From NCBI GenBank assembly GCA_029259915.1, contig JAJDED010000010.1, positions 62,001 to 126,000 on the forward strand: a stretch of 64,000 nt of DNA, written 5' to 3'. The notes below the pieces were generated by a model. That model saw only the letters and a list, made by a program, of their open reading frames with translations, was not told the DNA's origin and made no database searches. Numbering within the stretch: the stretch's first letter is position 1; each line of letters opens with the position of its first letter. Position numbers and translations under genes: made by a program. Positions 17,223-27,040 of the stretch are shown piece after piece. The stretch is from Planctomycetota bacterium (GTDB taxonomy: Bacteria; Planctomycetota; Planctomycetia; Pirellulales; Lacipirellulaceae).

Positions 17223-19013
17223 ATGAGATTACTAGCTACCCTGCGCTCGCTTTCTTGTGTACTTGGTTTACTTATCTTGTCGACCGACTCGCTCGCTCAA
17301 CCCACATTCACCGATCAGGCAGCGTCTATCCTGGGCGGAGCGAATTTCAATTCCCGCAGCGCCTCGTTGGGCGATATCGACAACGATGGCGACCTGGACA
17401 TGCTTTTCCAGGGAGCTTTAGGGGCTCAGCAACTTTATCGCAACAATGTGATCGGCACCGGTTCGCTCAACTTTACCAATATTTCAAGTCAGTTGCCCTC
17501 TGGGCCCAATGCGCTGGGGTCGTCGTGGAGTGCCGCTTGGGGCGACTACAATGGTGACGGCAATGTCGACGTATTCGTAGGGCAGTCGAACACCTCCGGG
17601 GCGACCGGCGACGTCTTGCGAAATAACGGAGTGGCTGGGTTTTCCAATGAAAGCGCAGCCACCGGCCTCGATGATCCAGGGTTTCATCAGAATGTCGCTT
17701 GGAGCGACATCGATGGCGATCGCGACCTGGACCTGATCATTGCCATGGAAGGGCCGGAGAGGCACGAGATTTATTTGCAGGGGCCTGGGGGCTCGTTCAC
17801 GCCGGTGGGAGCGTCCGTCGGGTTCCAGGAAGACTTCGGCTCCAAAGCCTACGGGATGGCGATCGGCGACACCGACGGCGACGGCGACCTGGACATCTAC
17901 ATCTCCACTTGCCACGGGAGCGGCACCATACGCAACAATTTTTACGAGAACCAGTTAGCGCAAACCGGCACGCTGAGTTTTATTGACATCGCCGACACCA
18001 ACGGGACCCAATACAACAGTAACAGCTATGGCTCGGAGTTTCTTGACTTTGACGACGACGGCGATCTCGACCTGTACATGACCGGCGCCGATGGCGAAGA
18101 CAGCAAGATATTCCGCAACGACGGCGGCAACCAATTCACCGACGTCGACACAATCACCGGCCACGCACTGCTGTCCGACAACAGTGGCGATCTGAACGGC
18201 GCTCGGGCGGTCGACTACGACAACGACGGCGATCTCGATCTATTTTTCCACGATCACAAACCACTCGGTGGGAAAGATATTGCCCGCAAGTTGTACCGCA
18301 ACGACGGCAATTGGGAATTTACCGATGTGACGGTCGCTGAAGGCCTCAACGCCACCAACGAAGGCTCCTACGACAGCGCTTGGGCCGACATCGATATGGA
18401 TGGCGATCAGGATCTGATCGCCACGACCGATAGCAGCTTTAACGAACGCGTCTTCATCAGCGATGCGGCAACCAACGGCAATCATTGGCTCTACGTCGAA
18501 CTGGAAGGCCCGACAGATAACACCACTGGCATCGGCGCAACGCTTTTCGCCACAATCAATCAAGGCACGCCGCAGGAGCGCACGATACGCCGCGAAGCCA
18601 ACACCAACGCCGGCACATTCAATCAAAGCGACTTGCCCGTGCATTTCGGACTCGGCACAGCCAGCCTGATCGATGAACTGCTCATTCAGTGGCCTGATGG
18701 GACGTTCCAAACTCTCAATGACATATCGGTCGACCAATACTTGACTATAGGTACACCAGGCGATTTCGACGGGGATGGCGATGTCGATGCGGCAGACCTT
18801 GCCCAATGGGAAGGCGATTTCGGCATCAACGGCAACAGCGATTCCAACCTTGACGGCAACAGCGATGGCCTCGATTTCCTCGCTTGGCAGCGCGCACTTG
18901 GCAACGGAGTCCCCCTGGCGGCGACTCAGGCAGTACCCGAGCCAACCACTTTCGTGCTTCTCCTAATCGGGTTCGCTGCGATCCTCTTGCGATCTTCTGC
19001 AGGGAAATGCTGA
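17223..19013 (+). CDS. Exported FG-GAP/ASPIC-UnbV protein with dockerin-like stretch and PEP-CTERM tail
   Basis: 596 residues. A signal peptide (ending near SLAQ) is followed by several FG-GAP/VCBS-type calcium-binding repeats (DIDNDGDLD, DTDGDGDLD, DFDDDGDLD, DYDNDGDLD and others) that should form a beta-propeller. An ASPIC/UnbV domain follows at about 420-515. Then comes a dockerin-like EF-hand pair (DFDGDGDVDAADLAQW..DGLDFLAWQ) and a C-terminal VPEPTTFVLLLIG sorting signal. Such proteins are exported and anchored or processed by an exosortase in planctomycetes. The ligand is unknown. Confidence 0.88.
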   Translation: MRLLATLRSLSCVLGLLILSTDSLAQPTFTDQAASILGGANFNSRSASLGDIDNDGDLDMLFQGALGAQQLYRNNVIGTGSLNFTNISSQLPSGPNALGSSWSAAWGDYNGDGNVDVFVGQSNTSGATGDVLRNNGVAGFSNESAATGLDDPGFHQNVAWSDIDGDRDLDLIIAMEGPERHEIYLQGPGGSFTPVGASVGFQEDFGSKAYGMAIGDTDGDGDLDIYISTCHGSGTIRNNFYENQLAQTGTLSFIDIADTNGTQYNSNSYGSEFLDFDDDGDLDLYMTGADGEDSKIFRNDGGNQFTDVDTITGHALLSDNSGDLNGARAVDYDNDGDLDLFFHDHKPLGGKDIARKLYRNDGNWEFTDVTVAEGLNATNEGSYDSAWADIDMDGDQDLIATTDSSFNERVFISDAATNGNHWLYVELEGPTDNTTGIGATLFATINQGTPQERTIRREANTNAGTFNQSDLPVHFGLGTASLIDELLIQWPDGTFQTLNDISVDQYLTIGTPGDFDGDGDVDAADLAQWEGDFGINGNSDSNLDGNSDGLDFLAWQRALGNGVPLAATQAVPEPTTFVLLLIGFAAILLRSSAGKC

Positions 19014-19176
19014 ACTGCTGAAAAACAGAAGTGTCTGTTGCTTAGGACAACCGGGGATGGCAGAATAGACTCTTGTAACAAGAATCATGCCTGGAAAATC
19101 TGGGACGATTCTCCTCGTCTATGATGTCGGTGTCGTATGATATCGGTTGAAGAAAAGCCTTTCGTCGGTTGGGTCC

Positions 19177-20634
19177 ATGGAAGCAACGGTCATTCGATTC
19201 TGCCCCAAGTGTGGCGCGCGCGTTCAAGCCGCGGAGAGCGTGTTTGAAGGTCTATGCGTTTGCCCCACATGTCACGAGCGGTCGCAATTTTACGATTATC
19301 CGCGAGAACCGATCGCTTCGCCTCCGAAGCCAAACTCGAAACCAACCGTCACCTGGTACGACCGTCTGTTTTGGGGCGCTCTGGCTGCTGCCAGCTTGGC
19401 AACCGTGATCACTCTTTGGTCGCTTACCCATGGCTGGGCAAATGCGGCGCTAGTCGGCGCAGCAATATGCCTCGTTGCAGGAATCGCTATCGTGGGCAGA
19501 ATTTCCCAGCTCAAGCGCGAATTGGCACATGTCTGCGAGGCACAGACTAGGGCCGAACGCGCTTTGAAGGTTAGCAATTCCCAATTGCAAGCTGCTACAG
19601 AAATTCAACGTGGCTTCAAGAAAAACTTCGACTCTCTGATTGCTGAAGAAAAACGTCGCGTACAGGAGGACATTTCCGCGCGTCGGGAAAGAACAAAAAA
19701 ACTCGAGGCGGAAGCGATCGAGCTTATGAACAACGCCCAGTCGAATACCAACTGTGCAAAACTGCTCGGCGAACGCCTTCTGGACGACAGCATCGATAGG
19801 ATTTGCAAAGAGCTCAACTCCTCGAACCTGGCTGCCTGCCGACGTTGGATGGCCGACGTAATCCAATTCTGCCGACTGAACGGATATCAAGTCGGCCGTC
19901 GTCGAGAAAACGATTTGATGGAACGGCTTACCATGGACCATCAGACGACACTACAAAAGGCGAAGCTAGGACACGAACAAGAACGAATCGAAGCCAAATT
20001 GCGCGAGGAACAACAAGTGCAGCGCGAGATGGAACAACAAATCCGCAATGTCGAAGAGGAACGCTCCGACGTAAAAAAAATACTAGCCATTGCTTTGCAG
20101 CAATCCAAGGGAGACGAAAGCGAGGAAGTGGCCTCTCTCCGAAAAAAACTTTATGCTGCCGAGGAAAAAGCAGAGCAGGCCTTATCCATCGCTCAGGGAA
20201 CCAAGGCAGGCTATGTTTATGTGGTGTCGAATTTTGGCTCGTTCGGTCCGAATGTTTTTAAGATCGGAACCACACGCCGTATGGACCCTCAGAAATTTGT
20301 CGACGAATTGGGCAGCCTGGCGGTGCCATTTCCTTACGATGTCCACATGATGATTGCCAGCGATGACGCCGCCAAGCTGGAAGCGGCACTGCACGAGGCA
20401 CTTCACGAAAACCGCGTGAACCGAGTGAACTTGAGCAGAGATTATTTCCGCACTGATATGAAAACCATCTGGCGATTGGTGGTTGCCAATCATGGAAATG
20501 TCGCCTTTTCCGTCGAACCTGCTGCCGTAGAATTGAACGAGAGCATGAAAATGACGGACGAAGATTTCCAGCGCATCTCGGAACTTCACGAATCGTTCGG
20601 CGAAGGCGAGGATCCCTGGGGAGAGGCCGACTGA
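19177..20634 (+). CDS. Zinc-ribbon, membrane, coiled-coil protein with MUG113 (T5orf172, GIY-YIG-like) domain
   Basis: 485 residues from the ATG at 19177; a TTG at 19147 would add ten residues. Order: a zinc ribbon (CPKCGAR..CPTCHE, residues 9-35), two membrane helices (about 60-110), long coiled coils (about 115-330, Glu/Lys/Arg-rich), and a C-terminal MUG113/T5orf172 domain (GYVYVVSNFGSFGPNVFKIGT, then LEAALHEALHENRVNRVN). MUG113 belongs to the GIY-YIG nuclease superfamily and is common in phage and mobile-element proteins, often with DUF4041-like coiled coils. The role is unknown; DNA processing or antiphage activity is possible. A tRNA-Lys follows 92 bases later. Confidence 0.8.
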   Translation: MEATVIRFCPKCGARVQAAESVFEGLCVCPTCHERSQFYDYPREPIASPPKPNSKPTVTWYDRLFWGALAAASLATVITLWSLTHGWANAALVGAAICLVAGIAIVGRISQLKRELAHVCEAQTRAERALKVSNSQLQAATEIQRGFKKNFDSLIAEEKRRVQEDISARRERTKKLEAEAIELMNNAQSNTNCAKLLGERLLDDSIDRICKELNSSNLAACRRWMADVIQFCRLNGYQVGRRRENDLMERLTMDHQTTLQKAKLGHEQERIEAKLREEQQVQREMEQQIRNVEEERSDVKKILAIALQQSKGDESEEVASLRKKLYAAEEKAEQALSIAQGTKAGYVYVVSNFGSFGPNVFKIGTTRRMDPQKFVDELGSLAVPFPYDVHMMIASDDAAKLEAALHEALHENRVNRVNLSRDYFRTDMKTIWRLVVANHGNVAFSVEPAAVELNESMKMTDEDFQRISELHESFGEGEDPWGEAD

Positions 20635-20726
20635 GGGCGGATGCCGTGGCTCCCCACTGGGAACCCCTCGAATAGCAATTTGCCACTGTCCCAAATTGCG
20701 GCAACTCGTTAAACTGGCGGTTTTCC

Positions 20727-20799
<73 letters not shown>

Positions 20800-20809
20800 T
20801 TTCAGAAGG

Positions 20810-20844
20810 AACCCCTGAAAAACATTCGTTTTCAGGGGTTTTTT
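20810..20844 (+). terminator. Rho-independent terminator after tRNA-Lys
   Basis: AACCCCTGAAAA at 20810-20821 pairs with TTTTCAGGGGTT at 20829-20840 and runs into a T tract. It also faces the end of the converging transporter gene. Confidence 0.85.
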
Positions 20845-20885
20845 CGTTCGGAGAGTTCAATCGAAGAGGTCCTCCAACTCACCCC

Positions 20886-22253
20886 TTACGCAAACATCAA
20901 ATAGCAAATAGCCGTCACCACCACGACGCCGATCAAGTTGAGCGCCACGCCTTCGCGTGCCATTGTGCGTACCGTCAATTGCTCGGAGCCGAAGACGATT
21001 GCGTTGGGTCCTGTGGCGGCGGGGAGCATGAATGCAAAGCTCGCGCTGATGGTTGCCGGCACCATGATGATCTTCGGGTCGATGCCGTTGCTGACTGCCG
21101 CTGCGCCGAGAATTGGCAGCAGCAGCGTTGTGGTGGCCGTGTTGCTGGTGACTTCCGTCATAAAAGTTATCGCCAGGCAAATACTCGCAATCAAAGACAG
21201 CGTAGGAAGTTGGCCAAGCCCGGTTAGTGCGGAACCGAGCGATTCGCTCAATCCAGAGCTCTTAAAGGCTTCCGCGATCACCATGCCAGCGCCAAATAAG
21301 AGCAGGATTCCCCAGGGAATCTTTCCTGCCGTTTCCCAGTCAAGCAATCGCCCGCCCTTTCCGTCGGGAATAATAAACATGGCGACGACCGCCACCAGCG
21401 CGACACTCGCATCGCTAGCCGACGGCAGATGGACCAACTCGCTCCAACCCCCAAAGGGTTCCTTCCGAGTAACCCAGAGTAAGGCGGTCACACCAAAAAC
21501 CAGCAGTGTGCGCAACTCTTCAGATCTCCATTGGCCCACCTCGGGCATCTCTATGGGCTCGTGAGATTGCAGTCCGCGTGTCAACCAGAGTCCAACCAGC
21601 GGCACCATCACTATGACCACGGGAAAAGCCCAAGTCATCCACTGGAAAAACGTCGGCTCGGTGCCAGTGATAACACGGTAGTTCTCCAGGAAAATAAGAT
21701 TCGGCGGGGTTCCAACCGGTGTGCCCACGCCTCCTACGCTGGCCGCATACGCAATTCCCAATAACAGGGCGGTCCGCAGCCTGGAATCGGTCACCTTTTC
21801 CAGGACCGCCATGGCAATCGGCAACAACATTAGCGTAGTAGCCATGTTAGAAATCCACATACTCAAAATCGCCGAGGCTGCCATAAAGCCAAACACCAGT
21901 CGTCGCGCACTGGAACCGCCAAACAGCGTAACCATTGTCAGAGCAATGCGCCGATGCGCGCCACTCTTTGCCATTGCCGAGGAAAGCATGAAACCGCCCA
22001 ACAACAGGAGAATGAGCTTGTTGCCGTAGGCTGCGCCAACTTCCCGATGATTGAGTACGCCTACGAGCGGCAACACACCGATGGGAATTAGAGATGTTGC
22101 CGGAATCGGAATCGGCTCAAAAATCCACCATAGAGCGGTCAGCGCGGTTACACCCGCCGTCCACGCAATGGGAACTGTCGAACCGGTAAAAAATAATCCC
22201 AGCCCCAGGCTCAGAGCGACCATTGGACCGGCGTAGAGAATCCACCGCTTCAT
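20886..22253 (-). CDS. SLC13/DASS-family sodium-coupled anion transporter
   Basis: 455 residues and about 11-12 membrane helices. The two inverted-repeat halves each carry the family's Ser-Asn-Thr-type motif (SNMATTLMLLPIA and TSNTATTTLLLPILG), which binds sodium and the carboxylate or sulfate substrate. The family imports C4-dicarboxylates, citrate or sulfate with Na+; which one cannot be told from sequence. GGGA lies 7 bases upstream of the ATG. It converges with tRNA-Lys and appears to be a single-gene unit. Confidence 0.9.
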   Translation of the reverse strand: MKRWILYAGPMVALSLGLGLFFTGSTVPIAWTAGVTALTALWWIFEPIPIPATSLIPIGVLPLVGVLNHREVGAAYGNKLILLLLGGFMLSSAMAKSGAHRRIALTMVTLFGGSSARRLVFGFMAASAILSMWISNMATTLMLLPIAMAVLEKVTDSRLRTALLLGIAYAASVGGVGTPVGTPPNLIFLENYRVITGTEPTFFQWMTWAFPVVIVMVPLVGLWLTRGLQSHEPIEMPEVGQWRSEELRTLLVFGVTALLWVTRKEPFGGWSELVHLPSASDASVALVAVVAMFIIPDGKGGRLLDWETAGKIPWGILLLFGAGMVIAEAFKSSGLSESLGSALTGLGQLPTLSLIASICLAITFMTEVTSNTATTTLLLPILGAAAVSNGIDPKIIMVPATISASFAFMLPAATGPNAIVFGSEQLTVRTMAREGVALNLIGVVVVTAICYLMFA

Positions 22254-22535
22254 CGGCTAATCCCAAACAAAGAGAAAAGTTCATGTAGACAGTCTAGCAG
22301 ACCTTCCAACCTGAATTAACGGGTGCCACTTAACGCTCCACAAGTGCAAGGTGCATATCCAAGTGCCCCTTACTGTGGTCTACATCTTGCCTGACTTCAA
22401 GCTTTCAGACGAGTGGCACGCCGTTTTTCTTCGCCGCGAACAGCGCCGCGCAATAGAAAGCCAGCCCCCCTAAAAGCCATGCGGACCCTTTCCGCTGACA
22501 CAAACCGTTGCATTTCGAGTGATGTGGCGGTTGCT

Positions 22536-24002
22536 TTATTCTTCAAAAACAACTTCGCAACCAACGGCTCGCTCAAGCTGCGCGAGTTTGCCGGCGAGCG
22601 TGGCCTTGGCTCGCGCGCTCTGGAGTTCGTACATCAATAGCTCGGTAAAGTTGTCGACGACTTCCCCAAAGTCGACGAGTTGGCCACGGTAATCGGCTGA
22701 CGAAAGATGCAAGGCCCGCTTGACGCGGGGAAGAATTCTTTCTTGATAAAGCCGGTGCTGTTCGTCCGCAGCCAGGGCCTGTTCCGAGAATCGCCGTATT
22801 CGCCGAAACGTGTCATCGCGCGAATCGTCGTACGCTCGCGAAGAGGCAATCACATTGGCAGAACTCTCGCGTATCGAGGCGTTGATTCTACTGCGCCAGA
22901 TTGGAAGCGTTACGCCCACCGCAAAATTCACCGCGTCGTGACCGTTGGCCACGGGCGAAACCGCGTCCGTTTCGGTGATTGTCGTCCAACCCGCACCCAA
23001 AGTGAAATCGGGATAGCGATTCAAACAAGCAAGCCGCCGCTTTTGACGGTCGCGGGATAGCTGCCACAGTTTTTCTTGTAGTTGGGGGCTACATTCTTCG
23101 GCAGCCGCGAACAGAGCGTCCACGCGTCCAGGAACATCGGCGACATCGATTTCTTCTGTGGGTTCGATGTCGGTACGTGCCGGCTGCTGGGTCAAGGCGG
23201 CCAGGTCGGCCTGGGCAACCACTTTTTGTTGCCGAAGTGTGATGAGCCGTTCGTCGAGCAAATCCAACTGCAACTCTGCGCGGACTACGTCCTGCTGACT
23301 ACCGCCGGCAGCGTTGCGCGCTTCGGCAAGCGAAATCAACTCGGCCGCGATCTCCCGATTCTCAGCGGTGATCGAGATCGCCCGGGCAGCGAACCACAAA
23401 TCGTAATACGCCAGCCGAACCGCCTCGGTGATTTCGAGTTCCACCTGCGAGAGCTGTGCCCTGGCGATTTGCACTTCGCGACATGCGACGGCCGCTTTCG
23501 CGCGGCGCTTTTCTGGCCAGGGATATTTCTGCGCAAGCGACATCGTATTGCCAGCCCGACCAGCGGCTGTCTGCAACGATTGGTCGGAAATGGGCCAAAA
23601 GGTATTCGAGAGTGTCGGGTCGGCCAGCGCCCTCGCTTGGGGAACTCGGTGCGAAGCAGCCGCGACCCGTGCGCGTGCCGAACGGATTCGGGGGTGATTG
23701 CCTAGCGCGAGTCTAATGTAGGATTCGACAGACTGAGCAACCTGCCCCACAGGAGCAGGTTCTGGCGGCAAGACAGTTTCGGGCTGATCAATTGTGGGCT
23801 GGGAAGACTCATTTTCATCCACGACAAATTGAGTAGGTTCAATTTGGCCACTTTCAGCGGCAGGCCTAGAACTTGCTAGCGGAGTAGCAGGTGTCTCATG
23901 CCTGGCAATTTTGCTGGGGGTTTGGCAGCCACCAAACAGCATGAAAGCCGCCAGCACCAGTATCCCATACGGAATGGGCTTTTTCTGAGCTTCCGCTAGC
24001 AT
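22536..24002 (-). CDS. TolC/CusC-like outer-membrane efflux lipoprotein
   Basis: 488 residues from the ATG at 24002, which places a lipoprotein signal (GILVLAAFMLFGGC) at the N-terminus; a start at 24116 would put 38 residues before the signal and run through an operator-like palindrome. A Pro/Glu-rich linker is followed by two outer-membrane-efflux repeats of long helices (SVESYIRLALGNHPRIRSARARV; TLRQQKVVAQADLAALTQ). It should form the outer-membrane duct of the divergent CusBA-like pump. Confidence 0.88.
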   Translation of the reverse strand: MLAEAQKKPIPYGILVLAAFMLFGGCQTPSKIARHETPATPLASSRPAAESGQIEPTQFVVDENESSQPTIDQPETVLPPEPAPVGQVAQSVESYIRLALGNHPRIRSARARVAAASHRVPQARALADPTLSNTFWPISDQSLQTAAGRAGNTMSLAQKYPWPEKRRAKAAVACREVQIARAQLSQVELEITEAVRLAYYDLWFAARAISITAENREIAAELISLAEARNAAGGSQQDVVRAELQLDLLDERLITLRQQKVVAQADLAALTQQPARTDIEPTEEIDVADVPGRVDALFAAAEECSPQLQEKLWQLSRDRQKRRLACLNRYPDFTLGAGWTTITETDAVSPVANGHDAVNFAVGVTLPIWRSRINASIRESSANVIASSRAYDDSRDDTFRRIRRFSEQALAADEQHRLYQERILPRVKRALHLSSADYRGQLVDFGEVVDNFTELLMYELQSARAKATLAGKLAQLERAVGCEVVFEE

Positions 24003-24082
24003 AGAAGGCTGAAAATCCCCTCGGCAGGCGTCAGAAAGCGTCTTGCCAAGTAGTGAAGTAGACTTGATTGGAAAACCGATCG

Positions 24083-24100
24083 TATCTATTAAGATAGATA
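24083..24100. promoter_or_regulatory. Perfect 7-bp palindrome between divergent metal-efflux genes
   Basis: TATCTAT at 24083-24089 and ATAGATA at 24094-24100 form a perfect inverted repeat with spacer TAAG. It lies between the CusC-like gene (minus) and the Cys-rich exported protein (plus, 28 bases downstream), where a repressor could control both. No regulator gene is adjacent. Confidence 0.45.
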
Positions 24101-24127
24101 GAGGTAATTCTTTCATCGGGCCCTGTT

Positions 24128-24640
24128 ATGCTGAAATCCGCTGCAATCCGTTTTGCCGTCAGTCTTTGCCTAACCGGTTTGCTTTTGCTCCCGGCATTGG
24201 TATCGGCTCGCATTTCGGACAACTCTTGCCCCGCGGACGAGCAAGCTAAGCATGTCTGCGGTGGTTGCGATCGGTGTCATGTCGAAGCTGCCGACGAATT
24301 GTGCGGCTGCTGCCAAGGCGCGAAATCGCAACTTGCCACGTCCACACCCGCCTTGGAACGGTCGTGCTGCAGCACACGCCACAACAAAAAAAGTCGCCGA
24401 CCAACCCCACTGCCCACGACCCCAACTTGTCGATGCGGTTTCACAGCACCTCCCGCAGCTCCCTCGCAGCTCCCTCGCAGCGAGGTTGAACTCATCTCCA
24501 CAGCAAAGACCCTCAAGTCTGCTAACAATCTCGCTATTATTCCGCAATCAGATTTCGCCGCAGTAGGCGACAGCCCCACGGGCCATCTTCTCAACACGCC
24601 GCGGGACGCCCAGCGGCGACTCTGCGTCTGGCTTATCTGA
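24128..24640 (+). CDS. Cys-rich exported protein of the metal-efflux locus
   Basis: 170 residues with a signal peptide (SLCLTGLLLLPALVSA). The next 80 residues hold clustered cysteines and histidines (CGGCDRCHVE, CGCC, CCSTRH, CRCG), a composition suited to metal binding, and the rest is low complexity. I do not recognise a named family. It is divergent from the outer-membrane duct gene and upstream of the YHS lipoprotein and pump genes, so a periplasmic metal-buffering role is plausible. Confidence 0.65.
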   Translation: MLKSAAIRFAVSLCLTGLLLLPALVSARISDNSCPADEQAKHVCGGCDRCHVEAADELCGCCQGAKSQLATSTPALERSCCSTRHNKKSRRPTPLPTTPTCRCGFTAPPAAPSQLPRSEVELISTAKTLKSANNLAIIPQSDFAAVGDSPTGHLLNTPRDAQRRLCVWLI

Positions 24641-24832
24641 TTATCTGGCGCTAGAGATGCGCGCTTGCTGTTTTGCCACAGCGGTCGCCTACTTTTTTCC
24701 TTTAGCGTATCTCGCCTGTTTGCTGTTCGTAGCGTTTGACGCGCGAATCCATTTGCCATTCGATTTCATCTTTATTAAGCGACTGTGCGCGGAATTTCAT
24801 CGCGAACATCGTTCATTCAAGGAATATTCAAA

Positions 24833-25180
24833 ATGCAAAACTATTTTTCATTCACCAAAGTGGTCTTACTGGGAACCCTTTTTCTTGTGGCGGGATGCAC
24901 TGACACGGATGCTCCGACTGCTTCGGACTCTGCGCAAACCGATTCCCCGCCTGTCACGCTGGCCAATACACACTGCCCCGTTTCGGGCGGCAAGGCCAAA
25001 GACACGATTACCGTCGAGTGGGACGGTAAAACCGTCGGGTTCTGCTGCGCGCCGTGCATCGCCGATTGGGAAAAACTTTCCGACGAAGAAAAGGCCGCAA
25101 AGCTGGCGGAGGATGCCAATGACGATGGAGCGGAAGAGGGCCACGAGCACGAAGGTAGCGACCATAAACATTCGTCCTAA
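24833..25180 (+). CDS. YHS/TRASH-like metal-binding lipoprotein
   Basis: 115 residues from the ATG at 24833 (AGGA 8 bases upstream); an upstream in-frame start would place extra residues before the signal. Lipobox LFLVAGC, then a YHS-like unit with CPVSGG and a CCAPC pair about 30 residues later, and a C-terminal His/Glu-rich tail (EEGHEHEGSDHKHSS). The Cys pairs and His tail suggest binding of copper or another soft metal. It precedes the CusB-like gene by 39 bases. Confidence 0.78.
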   Translation: MQNYFSFTKVVLLGTLFLVAGCTDTDAPTASDSAQTDSPPVTLANTHCPVSGGKAKDTITVEWDGKTVGFCCAPCIADWEKLSDEEKAAKLAEDANDDGAEEGHEHEGSDHKHSS

Positions 25181-25219
25181 GGCTTCTCGATATCAAAGAA
25201 ACGAATGGGAAGAAAAACA

Positions 25220-26854
25220 ATGAGACATCCAAAAGACAAACCGCCCAAAGAGGCAAACGGCGACGTGCGGAGTTGGTTGCTGCGTGTGGGCTTTCAAAGC
25301 GGTGCGCTGCTGGGAACCTTCCTGTTGGGAATTGTGCTGGTAGCCGTTGCGCAAAAAATCGGCTGGCTGGCCTCGACAAGCGATTCCGGAGGCGCTACCG
25401 CTTCCGTTGCGCAAAGCGAGGAAACGATCTACACCTGCCCGATGCATCCAGACATTCGTGTGAACGAGCCAGGCAATTGCCCCATCTGCGGCATGGAGTT
25501 GGTTGTGGCCAAAAGCAATAAGCCTGCGGTCCCAGTAAAGTCGAGCAACTATATTTGCCCGATGATGTGTACGCCGCCGCAGAGCGAGCCGGGGAAATGT
25601 CCAGTTTGTGCAATGGACTTGGTGGAAGCTGCCAGCGGCGGTTCAAGAGACGAAAATTCGGTGACCATCGATCCGGCCGCGCGACGGATCTTGGGCATTC
25701 AAACTGCGGTCGCCAGTTCCGGTCCCGTCACGCGAACGATTCGGGCGGTGGGACGGATTGATTACGACGAAGAACGGGTAGCAACCATCGCTGCCTATGT
25801 CGACGGCCGCTTAGAAGAACTCTTTGCAGATTACATCGGCGTGAGCGTGAATAAAGGAGGCAATCTTGCTCTGCTCTACAGCCCCAAGCTCTACTCGGCC
25901 CAAGTCGAATATCTAACGAGCCGCAGTACACCGGCGCTAGACGCACTGGTTGGCGACAGTGAGAGCCTGGCAAATGTAGCCCGCGACAACCTGAAGGAAC
26001 TCGGCATGTCCGACGAGCAAATCGAACGGCTCGTCAAATCCAGCAAGGCAGAGAAGCGACTGAAAATCACTTCTCCGATTAGTGGCACAGTCATCACCAA
26101 GCACAAAGTCGAAGGCGACTATGTCAAGACGGGCGAAGCGATCTATCGCGTGGCCGATCTCTCGATCGTTTGGCTGATGCTCGATCTTTATCCCAACGAG
26201 GCGGCAGCCGTCCGGTTTGGACAACAGGTCGAAGCCGAATTACAGTCGCTACCAGGCGTCGTTCATACCGGACGTGTGGCCTTTGTCGATCCGATGGTGA
26301 ACGAAACAACTCGCACCGTGGCCGTTCGCGTTGAGATGTCCAACTTCGACGGTAAGCTCAAGCCGGGCGACTACGCGACGGCTAAGATTCGCATCCCTGT
26401 CACACAACGCGACGTCATATTCGACCCGGCCTTAGCCGGAAAGTGGATTAGTCCGCGACACCCACAAATTGTCAGCAACGAACCGGGGAATTGCCCCATC
26501 TGCGGCGTCGATCTGATTCCCACCAGCGAACTCGGCTACTCGGAAAAACCGCTTTCCGAGTCGGACGTCGTCACCGTGCCGCGCAGTGCGGTGCTGATGG
26601 CCGGCGACAACAGCGTGCTTTATGTCGAGACCAAGCCCGGAGTCTTCGAACTCCGCCGCGTGACGGTTGGCCATCTTACCGATCAGGATGCCATCATTCT
26701 GGAAGGACTCGAAGCAGGCGAAACAGTCGCCACGGAAGGAAACTTCCTGATCGATTCGCAAATGCAGCTTTCCGGCAACGCCTCGCTGATCGATCCTGGC
26801 CGTGCAACGTCTGAAACGATCACACCCAATCCACATGCCGGACACCAACACTGA
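25220..26854 (+). CDS. cusB: CusB-like RND periplasmic adaptor with three heavy-metal-binding units
   Basis: 544 residues from the ATG at 25220 (GGAAG upstream); an ATG at 25205 is an alternative. One membrane anchor (about 24-46), then two heavy-metal-binding units: YTCPMHPDIRVNEPGNCPICG and a CPMMC..CPVCAMDLV variant. The adaptor core follows (ARRILGIQTAVA, barrel-sandwich hybrid, hairpin, beta-barrel). A third unit (ISPRHPQIVSNEPGNCPICG) is inserted at about residues 413-430, between the barrel and the membrane-proximal part. CusB proteins bind Cu(I)/Ag(I) and connect inner pump to outer duct. The inserted third unit is unusual. Confidence 0.9.
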   Translation: MRHPKDKPPKEANGDVRSWLLRVGFQSGALLGTFLLGIVLVAVAQKIGWLASTSDSGGATASVAQSEETIYTCPMHPDIRVNEPGNCPICGMELVVAKSNKPAVPVKSSNYICPMMCTPPQSEPGKCPVCAMDLVEAASGGSRDENSVTIDPAARRILGIQTAVASSGPVTRTIRAVGRIDYDEERVATIAAYVDGRLEELFADYIGVSVNKGGNLALLYSPKLYSAQVEYLTSRSTPALDALVGDSESLANVARDNLKELGMSDEQIERLVKSSKAEKRLKITSPISGTVITKHKVEGDYVKTGEAIYRVADLSIVWLMLDLYPNEAAAVRFGQQVEAELQSLPGVVHTGRVAFVDPMVNETTRTVAVRVEMSNFDGKLKPGDYATAKIRIPVTQRDVIFDPALAGKWISPRHPQIVSNEPGNCPICGVDLIPTSELGYSEKPLSESDVVTVPRSAVLMAGDNSVLYVETKPGVFELRRVTVGHLTDQDAIILEGLEAGETVATEGNFLIDSQMQLSGNASLIDPGRATSETITPNPHAGHQH

Positions 26855-26865
26855 CTACTCAAACT

Positions 26866-27029
26866 GAAAAAGAGAACCGCCAAGATCGCCAAGGACGCCA
26901 AGAAATATGAGGAAAAAAGTCATCATTCAAACAGACAAACTAATTCCCAACGCGACGGGAGCTGTGTCCCAAGGAATTGAAAAATCATTTCTTGGCGATC
27001 TTGGCGTCCTTGGCGGTTTTCACTTTTTT
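26866..27029. repeat. Long imperfect hairpin built from GCCAAG units
   Basis: The left arm (26866-26906) and right arm (26988-27029) each contain three GCCAAG units separated by ATC or GAC; the arms pair, with the two spacers swapped. It lies between the CusB and CusA genes, leaving 11 bases before the CusA ATG. One of several similar hairpins in this window. Confidence 0.8.
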
Positions 27030-27040
27030 AGTAACTAAAC

